This document shows, piece after piece, positions 55,475 through 62,578 of a stretch of 64,000 nucleotides of DNA. Numbering within the stretch: the stretch's first letter is position 1; every line of letters begins with the position of its first letter. The notes beneath the pieces were generated by a model. That model made no database searches, was not told where the DNA came from, and worked only from the letters and a program-made list of their open reading frames with translations. The stretch comes from Shewanella carassii (GTDB taxonomy: Bacteria; Pseudomonadota; Gammaproteobacteria; Enterobacterales; Shewanellaceae): the NCBI RefSeq assembly GCF_002777975.1, contig NZ_NGVS01000031.1, forward strand, positions 186,563 to 250,562. Reading direction: 5' to 3'. A program made the position numbers and the translations under genes.

Positions 55475-56089
55475 ATGAGTTTGTCTGTTTATCAGTTGAA
55501 ATCCCGCTTTCAGGGCCTACTGAGGCCACTGGTTGCCCGCCTGTATCGGCGCGGCGTCAGCGCCAATCAAGTCACGTTGTTGGCGGCGCTGGGTTCTATA
55601 CTGCTGGGAACCCTGTTGCTTATCTGGCCTCATCCTTGGCTCTTTGCCCTCATCCCGATTTGGATGCTGAAAAGAATGGCACTCAATGCCATAGATGGCA
55701 TGTTGGCCCGCGAGTTTGGGCAGCAATCCCGTCTCGGCGCCTATCTTAATGAGCTCGCCGATATTGTTTCGGATGCGATACTCTATCTGCCTTTTGCCTT
55801 GCTAGGTGGTGTGGAACCTGCACTGGTGATCGCCTTGACCTTACTGGCCATAGCCAGTGAATATGCCGGGGTGCTAGGCCTGATGGTGGGAGCCGAGCGC
55901 CGCTATGATGGCCCCATGGGCAAGAGCGATCGCGCGTTTGTCTTCGGTATTCTGGGGCTGGCCGTCGCCTTGGGTTGGTTGACGCCATTCTGGCTCAATT
56001 TGATCCTGTCATTGGTGCTCCTGTTACTCTGCCTGACCATATTCAACCGGGTAAAATCCGGTTTGAAGCAGGGCGAGAGCGCAAGTTAA
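55475..56089 (+). CDS. ynbA: CDP-alcohol phosphatidyltransferase (YnbA-like)
   Basis: Encodes 204 residues with about six helices. The CDP-alcohol motif is present in modified form: NAIDGMLAREFGQQSRLGAY then LNELADIVSD. Two of the usual metal-binding Asp are Asn (N-x2-DG and G-x3-N), as I recall also for E. coli YnbA, so this looks like a subfamily trait. It would join an alcohol to a CDP-lipid at the inner membrane. First gene of a six-gene operon that also encodes a CdsA-like enzyme to make the CDP-lipid. Confidence 0.9.
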   Translation: MSLSVYQLKSRFQGLLRPLVARLYRRGVSANQVTLLAALGSILLGTLLLIWPHPWLFALIPIWMLKRMALNAIDGMLAREFGQQSRLGAYLNELADIVSDAILYLPFALLGGVEPALVIALTLLAIASEYAGVLGLMVGAERRYDGPMGKSDRAFVFGILGLAVALGWLTPFWLNLILSLVLLLLCLTIFNRVKSGLKQGESAS

Positions 56090-56114
56090 GTTGGTTATCA
56101 AAGGAATGAAATAT

Positions 56115-57884
56115 ATGGATAATGCCGCAAGGGTACCCGAGGAACACTTTTTTACTACCCATGATGGATTCCAGCTGTTTTATCGTTTCTGGCCGGCGCA
56201 GGAAACCAATGAACAAGAGGATCCCGGGGCCGTGTTGCTGTTTCACCGTGGCCATGAACACGGTGGCCGAATGGCGCACCTGGTGGATGAACTGGCGCTG
56301 CCTGAGCAGGCTTTTTTCGCCTGGGACGCCCGTGGTCATGGGCAATCACCGGGCGCCAGAGGCGACAGTCCCTCCTTCGGTACCAGTGTCCGCGACATTC
56401 AGACCTTTGTGGAACACATAGAGCGCAAACATGGATTCAGCCAAGAGCAGCTGTGTGTGGTGGCCCAAAGTGTCGGCGCCGTGCTGGCCAGCACCTGGGT
56501 GCATGACTATGCGCCTGCTATTCGTGCGCTGGTGCTGGCGTCGCCGGCCTTCAGCGTCAAACTCTATGTGCCTTTTGCTATCCCTGGGCTCAAGCTGCTG
56601 AGGAGCCTCAAGGGCAACTTTTTCGTCAACAGCTATGTTAAGGCCAAGCTGTTGACCCATGACCCCGCCAGACAATACAGCTTTGAGACAGACCCACTGA
56701 TCGCCAGGCCGATCTCGGTCAATGTGTTGTTGGGACTCTATGATGCCGCCGAAAGGGTGGTAGCCAATGCCCAGGCGATTACTGTACCGACTCAGGTACT
56801 GATCTCGGGTGCCGACTATGTGGTTCGGCGCAAGCCGCAGCAGCAGTTTTTTGAGCGCTTGGGTTCCCAGCGTAAAGAATTGCACCTGCTGCCCGGTTTT
56901 TACCATGACACCCTGGGAGAGCTGGACCGGGCCGACCCGATAGCCAGGATCAGACGCTTCCTGCGGGCCAATATCGCCTCGCCGCAGGCGGCTGTGAATT
57001 TGTTGCAGCAAGATAAATTCGGCCCGAGCTGCGCCGAGAGTGAATCGCTCGCCGCCCCTCTGCCCGAGGCTTCCTGGCAGGCCAAGTACTGGCAAGCCAC
57101 CCGCGCAGTGATGAAGCTGGGGGAGAAATACTCAGAGGGCATCGCCTTGGGGTTCGAGCGCGGCTTCGATTCGGGCAGTACCCTGGACTATGTCTATCGC
57201 AACACACCCTCCGGCAAGGGGGAGTTTGGCCGCTTTGTCGACAAACAATATCTCAATGCCATTGGCTGGCGCGGCATACGCCAGCGTAAACGCCATATCG
57301 AAGAGCTGCTGGCGCAGGCGCTGTCGACGCTGAGAAAGGAAGAAAAGCCGCTGCATTTGATGGATGTGGCCGCCGGACATGGCCGCTATCTGCTGGAGAG
57401 CCTGGCGAACAGCGATATCAAGCCCGATTCTGTGCTGCTGCGTGATTACAGTGATATCAATATCCGCGACGGCCGCGCCCTCATCGATGAGCTTGGTCTC
57501 GGTGACATAGTGCGTTTTGAAAAGGGCGATGCCTTCGACTTTGATTCGCTGGCGGCGGTCGAGCCCAAGCCAACCCTGGCGGTAGTCTCGGGCCTTTACG
57601 AGCTGTTTGGTGACAATGAGATGGTGTCCCGCTCCCTGGCGGGTATTGCCGCGGCGCTGGCGCCCGGAGGCCTGCTTATCTACACGGGCCAGCCCTGGCA
57701 TCCGCAGCTGGAATTCATCGGCCGGGCCCTGACCAGCCACAGAGACGGTCAGCCTTGGGTGATGCGTCGCCGCAGTCAGCAGGAGATGGATCAACTGACC
57801 AAAGCCAACGGTTTTCACAAGTTGACTCAAAGAGTGGATGAGTGGGGCATATTTACCGTGTCCATGGCGCGTAAGGCCGACTGA
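56115..57884 (+). CDS. ynbC: Hydrolase-methyltransferase fusion (YnbC-like)
   Basis: The ATG at 56115 (AAGGA nine bases upstream) gives about 589 residues. The N-terminal alpha/beta hydrolase (about 15-290) has LFHRGHEHGGRMAHLVDEL, AWDARGHGQSPGARG, nucleophile Ser in VVAQSVGAVLAS and His in GFYHDTLGE. The C-terminal SAM methyltransferase (about 330-589) has LMDVAAGHGRYLLESLA (motif I) and GDAFDFDS. Hydrolase plus methyltransferase suggests deacylation and methylation of a lipid head group. No signal peptide. The ynbD start overlaps its stop. Confidence 0.88.
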   Translation: MDNAARVPEEHFFTTHDGFQLFYRFWPAQETNEQEDPGAVLLFHRGHEHGGRMAHLVDELALPEQAFFAWDARGHGQSPGARGDSPSFGTSVRDIQTFVEHIERKHGFSQEQLCVVAQSVGAVLASTWVHDYAPAIRALVLASPAFSVKLYVPFAIPGLKLLRSLKGNFFVNSYVKAKLLTHDPARQYSFETDPLIARPISVNVLLGLYDAAERVVANAQAITVPTQVLISGADYVVRRKPQQQFFERLGSQRKELHLLPGFYHDTLGELDRADPIARIRRFLRANIASPQAAVNLLQQDKFGPSCAESESLAAPLPEASWQAKYWQATRAVMKLGEKYSEGIALGFERGFDSGSTLDYVYRNTPSGKGEFGRFVDKQYLNAIGWRGIRQRKRHIEELLAQALSTLRKEEKPLHLMDVAAGHGRYLLESLANSDIKPDSVLLRDYSDINIRDGRALIDELGLGDIVRFEKGDAFDFDSLAAVEPKPTLAVVSGLYELFGDNEMVSRSLAGIAAALAPGGLLIYTGQPWHPQLEFIGRALTSHRDGQPWVMRRRSQQEMDQLTKANGFHKLTQRVDEWGIFTVSMARKAD

Positions 57885-59269
57885 TGCCTGAGTTGCCCGC
57901 CCGTCGACGCGAGGTCGGCACCATTCGCCGGGGCCTGCTTTGGCTGGCGTTGTTGGCACCGTTTTTCTTTGCCAGCTATGGTTTTGCCAATTGGTATGCC
58001 TCGCAGCAAAGTGAGGTTCCCAGTCTGGTGTTTTCCTGGGAGCGCGCCATTCCGCTTTGGCCCTGGACCATAGTGCCTTACTGGTCGATAGATCTTCTCT
58101 ACGGCCTGGCGTTTCTGCTCCCCCTCAGCCGCAAGGGGATAGACAGACTGGGGCTCAGGCTGCTGAGCGTACAGCTTCTGTGTATCGGCTGTTTTCTCAT
58201 CTGGCCACTTAAATTCAGTTTTGAGCGCCCGCCGCTCGATGGCGTTTTTGGTGGTTTGTTCGATCTCCTGATGGGGTTTGATAAGCCTTTCAATCAGGCG
58301 CCCTCTTTGCACATCGCCCTCTTGGTGGTGCTCTGGAGTGAATACAGTCAGCGGGCCAAGGGCGCCTGGCGTTATCTGCTCCATGGCTGGTTTGCCTTGA
58401 TTGGCCTGTCGGTGCTGACGACCTGGCAACATCATTTTATCGACCTGCCCACAGGGCTGGCGGCCGGTCTGTTCTGCCTCTGGCTGTGGCCACGAAATTC
58501 GTTCAGCCGCTTGAGTTTGACGAGGGAACCTTGCAGGCTCAAACTGGCAGCGGCTTATGGCGTGGGCGCCGTCTTGCTGCTGCTCGCGGCCTTGCTCTGG
58601 CCCATGAGTCTCTTTGGCATGCTGCTGTTTTGGCTGGCCTTGGCGTTGGCCATGGTGGCGCTCAATTATCTCCTGTTTGCCGCCGCGGGTTTTCAAAAGA
58701 GTGGGCTGGGCCATCCCAGCTTCGCCAGTCGCTGGCTGTTGTTACCTTATCGTTTGTTTGCCTGGCTCAATATCCGTTTCTGGACCGGTGGCCAGGTGGC
58801 GGCGCAAGAGGTGCTGTCCGGGGTTTGGCTCGGGCGCATGCCTACCATGAGTGAAGCGCAGCAATATGATGCCATATTGGATCTCTGCGCCGAGTTGCCT
58901 TTCCCCTATTCGGGCAAGGCCTTGCTGACACCCGCTCGGGGGATGACCGAAGGCAAGCTCAAATGGTATCAGCCCATGCCCATGCTGGATTTATGCTTGC
59001 CGGATGAACAGGACTGCCTGGAAGCGGTCAGGCGGCTCGAGTGTTTGCGCACCTCAGGTACTCTACTTGTATGTTGCGCCTTGGGTTATGGCCGTAGCGC
59101 CTTGGTATTGGCAGCCTGGTTGCTGCTGAGCGGTCGGGCCGGCAGTGCCCAGGATGCCGCAAAGATGATTGCCGCAGTCAGACCCAAGGTGGTTTTCAAG
59201 CCAGAGACTCTGGCTTACCTGGAGCGGCTCAAGTCCGGTTTTTGCCCGCCAGAGGTGCAACATGCCTGA
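57884..59269 (+). CDS. ynbD: PAP2 phosphatase-tyrosine phosphatase fusion (YnbD-like)
   Basis: Encodes 461 residues. N-terminal membrane PAP2 domain (about 20-215) with NQAPSLHIALLVVLWSE and HHFIDLPTGLAAGL motifs; further helices (about 215-270); C-terminal cytoplasmic dual-specificity/tyrosine phosphatase (about 300-455) with the P-loop CCALGYGRSALVLAAW (C-x5-R). PAP2 would remove phosphate from a lipid phosphate such as phosphatidylglycerol phosphate. Its start overlaps the ynbC stop by 1 bp and its end overlaps the next gene by 8 bp. Confidence 0.9.
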   Translation: MPELPARRREVGTIRRGLLWLALLAPFFFASYGFANWYASQQSEVPSLVFSWERAIPLWPWTIVPYWSIDLLYGLAFLLPLSRKGIDRLGLRLLSVQLLCIGCFLIWPLKFSFERPPLDGVFGGLFDLLMGFDKPFNQAPSLHIALLVVLWSEYSQRAKGAWRYLLHGWFALIGLSVLTTWQHHFIDLPTGLAAGLFCLWLWPRNSFSRLSLTREPCRLKLAAAYGVGAVLLLLAALLWPMSLFGMLLFWLALALAMVALNYLLFAAAGFQKSGLGHPSFASRWLLLPYRLFAWLNIRFWTGGQVAAQEVLSGVWLGRMPTMSEAQQYDAILDLCAELPFPYSGKALLTPARGMTEGKLKWYQPMPMLDLCLPDEQDCLEAVRRLECLRTSGTLLVCCALGYGRSALVLAAWLLLSGRAGSAQDAAKMIAAVRPKVVFKPETLAYLERLKSGFCPPEVQHA

Positions 59270-59690
59270 GTCGCAGCAGCGGGATCTGGCAAAATTGGTG
59301 GCCACTTTATTGGGCAATGCCGCGCCGCTGCGCTGGTTCAGTGCGGTTTTGATGTTGGCACCTTTGCTGCTTCTCTGGGGCGGCAAGCTTCAGGGATGGC
59401 CGGAACTGCTCAGCGCCCTGTTGATGGTGCTTTTCGGACTGGCCGGACAGTATTTTGGCCTCAGAGTAGCGCTGGATGCCAAGCTGTTTGCCGCCCTGGC
59501 AGGGGAGCATTCCTGCGAACGTCTGGATCACAGCATGCAGCAGCTCGGCTGGCTTAAAGAAGAGCAGGCCGGTCGCAGCATGCTGCTGCGCGCCCAAGGG
59601 GCGCAGGCGCTGCTAAAGCGCCTGTTCCTTTGCTTTGCCGGGCAGGCCGCCGCGTTGGTGTTGTTACTCGTCTGGCGCTTTTTCCTGTAA
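59262..59690 (+). CDS. Small membrane protein of the ynb-like operon
   Basis: The ATG at 59262 overlaps ynbD by 8 bp and gives 142 residues; the frame extends to 59169 but that part lies inside ynbD. Three hydrophobic helices (about 25-42, 50-70, 120-140) and a central soluble stretch EHSCERLDHSMQQLGWLKEE. No family recognised. It is not part of the E. coli ynbABCD set, so it may be an accessory or assembly factor of the pathway. Confidence 0.75.
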   Translation: MPESQQRDLAKLVATLLGNAAPLRWFSAVLMLAPLLLLWGGKLQGWPELLSALLMVLFGLAGQYFGLRVALDAKLFAALAGEHSCERLDHSMQQLGWLKEEQAGRSMLLRAQGAQALLKRLFLCFAGQAAALVLLLVWRFFL

Positions 59691-59709
59691 GAGGAGTTTA
59701 CCCTTATCT

Positions 59710-60348
59710 ATGGATACCCTAATCGGCTGGCTCGCGGGATTGACCGCCTTTGGGATCACCTCGGCGGCCAGGTTGGTCACCGGTGCCCGCGCCCTGTGGC
59801 TTGGCTGCCGCGCCAATCACAATCAGCGGCTCTACTTTGCCAATCACAGCAGTCACGGTGACTTTGTGTTGCTGTGGGCATCACTGCCTGCCTTGCTGAG
59901 ACGCAAGACACGTCCGGTTGCCGGCGCCGAGTATTGGCAGAAGACGGCGCTGAGGCGCTTTATTATTCAGCGGGTATTCAATGCCGTGCTTATTCCAAGA
60001 GAGAGCCATGGTGAGGGCAATCCCTTGGCGCCGGCGGAAAAGGCGCTGGCTGAGGGCGACTCGCTGATCTTCTTCCCGGAGGGGACCCGTAATCTGAGCG
60101 AGGCGCCATTGTTGCCGTTCAAGAGTGGAATCTATCATCTGGCACACTCGCGCCCGGATCTGGAGCTGATCCCCGTGTGGATTGCCAACCTCAATCGCGC
60201 CATGCCCAAGGGGCGTTATCTGCCGTTGCCGCTGCTCTGCACTTTGAGTTTCGGCACGCCTATCAAGCTGCAGCCGCAGGAAACCAAGGTGGCCTTTCTC
60301 GAGCGTTTGCGTTTGGCACTATTGGCGATGTCACGGGAGGAAGTATGA
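59710..60348 (+). CDS. PlsC-like 1-acylglycerol-3-phosphate acyltransferase
   Basis: The ATG at 59710 gives 212 residues (frame from 59635 rejected: its first codons lie within the previous gene). Acyltransferase motif I NHSSHGDF (H-x4-D, about 45-52) and motif III FFPEGTRN are intact; an N-terminal helix anchors it to the inner membrane. It should form phosphatidate-like lipids from lysophosphatidate, the substrate of the CdsA-like enzyme encoded next. It overlaps the following gene by 4 bp. Confidence 0.9.
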   Translation: MDTLIGWLAGLTAFGITSAARLVTGARALWLGCRANHNQRLYFANHSSHGDFVLLWASLPALLRRKTRPVAGAEYWQKTALRRFIIQRVFNAVLIPRESHGEGNPLAPAEKALAEGDSLIFFPEGTRNLSEAPLLPFKSGIYHLAHSRPDLELIPVWIANLNRAMPKGRYLPLPLLCTLSFGTPIKLQPQETKVAFLERLRLALLAMSREEV

Positions 60349-61268
60349 ACCAGACACTGTGGTTGTTTGCCGGTATCGGCCTACTGCTGGTGGTAGCGAC
60401 CCTGATAGGTCGTTTGCTGGCCTGGCGTAAGGGCAACAACGCCGTTATTGCCAATCTCAATGCCAGAATCGATGCCTGGTGGATGATGGTGTTGGCCATA
60501 GGCATAGCTTTCCTGTTCGGACTCTATGGGGTGATATTGCTGTTTGCCCTGGTATCTTTCTATGCGCTCAGGGAGTTTTTAACCCTGACACCGACCCGGG
60601 CCAGCGATTATCCAGCCCTGGTCGCCGCCTTCTATTTTGCCTTGCCGGTGCAGTATCTGCTGATCGCCATCCATTGGTACGGCATGTTCAGTATCTTTAT
60701 TCCCGTTTATCTGTTCCTGCTGATGCCGATTCTGGCAGCACTTGGCGGCGATACTACACGTTACCTTGAGCGTACCGCCAAAGTGCAGTGGGGGCTGATG
60801 ATAGCCGTCTATTGTGTCTCGTCAGTGCCGGCGCTGATGACCTTGAAGATAGAGGGCTATGAAGGGCGTAACTTGCTGCTGATCGCCTGGCTCATTCTGG
60901 TAGTGCAACTCTCCGATGTGTTGCAATATTGCTGTGGCAAGCTGTTTGGCAAACGCAAGGTGGCACCCAAGCTGTCGCCCTCCAAGACCCTGGAAGGCTT
61001 GGTCGGTGGGGTATTGCTGGCGACGCTGGTGGGTACCTCGCTGTTCTGGATCACCCCATTTACCCCCTGGCAGGCGGCAATCATAGCTTTACTGGTGAAC
61101 CTGCTCGGCTTTGCCGGAGGACTGGTGATGTCGGCCATCAAGCGTGACCGCGGCGTCAAGGATTGGGGCCATATGATAGAGGGCCACGGCGGCATGCTGG
61201 ATCGCATGGATTCTGTCTGTTTTGCTGCGCCGGTTTTCTTCCATGTGGTGCGCTATTGGTGGGTGTGA
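60345..61268 (+). CDS. ynbB: CDP-diglyceride synthase-like protein (YnbB-like)
   Basis: The ATG at 60345 overlaps the PlsC stop by 4 bp and gives 307 residues with about eight helices. The cytidylyltransferase signature is at the C terminus: SAIKRDRGVKDWGHMIEGHG then GMLDRMDS. The usual IPGHGG reads IEGHGG here. It would turn phosphatidate and CTP into CDP-diacylglycerol for the YnbA-like transferase. Last gene of the operon. Confidence 0.92.
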   Translation: MNQTLWLFAGIGLLLVVATLIGRLLAWRKGNNAVIANLNARIDAWWMMVLAIGIAFLFGLYGVILLFALVSFYALREFLTLTPTRASDYPALVAAFYFALPVQYLLIAIHWYGMFSIFIPVYLFLLMPILAALGGDTTRYLERTAKVQWGLMIAVYCVSSVPALMTLKIEGYEGRNLLLIAWLILVVQLSDVLQYCCGKLFGKRKVAPKLSPSKTLEGLVGGVLLATLVGTSLFWITPFTPWQAAIIALLVNLLGFAGGLVMSAIKRDRGVKDWGHMIEGHGGMLDRMDSVCFAAPVFFHVVRYWWV

Positions 61269-61291
61269 CCTTTCTATAAAGTCGAAGACTC

Positions 61292-61316
61292 ATAGCGGAT
61301 AAATGCGCTTTTTGTT
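61292..61316 (+). terminator. Weak terminator after the ynb-like operon
   Basis: AGCG-GATAAATG-CGCT with a TTTTTG tract. The stem is short, so read-through into the pirin gene is possible. Confidence 0.4.
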
Positions 61317-61364
61317 GTTATTTGTCGGCAGTAAGCTGGGGCTATTCCAAAGTGAAGGAGCCCA

Positions 61365-62225
61365 ATGATGAAAATATTGCAAATACTGCCGGCGCAACCC
61401 ACCTCTGACGGCGATGGGGTCAATATCAGCCGGGTCGCCGATTTTCAGGCTCTGGCGCTGGATCCCTATCTGATGCTGGATGAGATCCGCTCCGACGATG
61501 AACGCGATTATCTCGGCGGTTTTCCGCCGCATCCCCACCGCGGTATGGAAACTTTTACCTATATCCGCAAGGGCGGTTTTGAGCACAGGGATCAACTGGG
61601 CAATGTCCGCGCCATCCGCGAAGGCAAGGTGCAGTGGATGAGTACCGGCCGTGGTGTGGTCCACTCCGAAATGCCGCTGGCCGATGCCAAAGAGGGGCTG
61701 CATGGCTTTCAGATCTGGCTCAATATGCCGGCCAAGGACAAGATGCGGCCGCCCAGGTATCAGGACAGCGCTGCCGATGAACACCAACAGCTTGAAACTG
61801 ACGGCGCCAGCCTGAGACTGCTGGCCGGTGATTGGCGTTTCGCCGGTACTGAAGCCAGTGCTCCCTTGACCGGGTTGGCCGGCGATGCGGCGATTGCCGA
61901 TTTGACGCTGGCGCCTGATGCCCAAGCCGAGTTGGATCTCAGTCATCTGGGGCGACTGGCGCTCTATCTGCACAGTGGTGTATTGCAACTGCCGGATGGC
62001 AAACAACTGGCCGCCGGTAATATGTTGCAGCTCGATAGTCGTTATCCTCTCGAGCTGCAAGCCGGTTTCAAGGGCGCTGGCCTGCTCATTCTGGCCGGTA
62101 ACCCCATTGGTGAGGCCGTGGTGCAGATGGGGCCTTTTGTGATGAATACCCAGGCGGAGATCCTGCAGGCCATTCGCGACTACCAAAACGGTGATTTCGG
62201 TGAGATCCCATCCGGTTCCGTTTAA
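61365..62225 (+). CDS. Pirin family protein
   Basis: Encodes 286 residues with AAGGAG five bases before the ATG. The bicupin fold carries the metal-binding motif FPPHPHRGMETFTYI (about 55-69) and HSEMPLAD near residue 103, the pirin/YhhW signature. YhhW-type proteins can act as quercetinases; others regulate transcription or metabolism. Cytoplasmic. The gene is separated from the ynb-like operon by about 95 bp, so it probably has its own promoter. Confidence 0.93.
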   Translation: MMKILQILPAQPTSDGDGVNISRVADFQALALDPYLMLDEIRSDDERDYLGGFPPHPHRGMETFTYIRKGGFEHRDQLGNVRAIREGKVQWMSTGRGVVHSEMPLADAKEGLHGFQIWLNMPAKDKMRPPRYQDSAADEHQQLETDGASLRLLAGDWRFAGTEASAPLTGLAGDAAIADLTLAPDAQAELDLSHLGRLALYLHSGVLQLPDGKQLAAGNMLQLDSRYPLELQAGFKGAGLLILAGNPIGEAVVQMGPFVMNTQAEILQAIRDYQNGDFGEIPSGSV

Positions 62226-62578
62226 CTGACATAGGCAACAGACGGCTGCTTTGCTGTGGCCGCCTCTTGCCTTTTATTCGCCTAAGCAGCACATCAGTAC
62301 TGATACAAATGTAAATTTTTAAGATTTTTTCGTTAAAAAGTCATTTGGGATGTGATGCGGTTAACCTGTGATAGGTTTTGTCCAAGCCCACCTTTGATTG
62401 ATTTTAAAGGTTAGCCTGAGCCTGATTGTTTGCCCCCCTCTTAAAAAGTTACCAAAAGTTAAACTTGTGGTGCTTTTTACAAAACATCCTTATTACCTTG
62501 GCTGAATTTTGGCTATCTTGTCGGGAAATATTTTGCCTGTAACAATTATGAGAATCATTCTCATTGGTCAGGTTTTAT
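62226..62578. other. Pirin/TonB-receptor intergenic region
   Basis: About 350 bp without a gene. It holds AT-rich promoter sequence (62300-62350, 62450-62540) and the Fur box at 62549-62563. No terminator with a clear T run was found after the pirin gene. Confidence 0.5.
62549..62563. promoter_or_regulatory. Fur box
   Basis: Perfect palindrome TGAGAAT-C-ATTCTCA, matching the 7-1-7 Fur consensus, 15 bp before the receptor start codon. Iron-repressed expression is expected. Confidence 0.85.
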
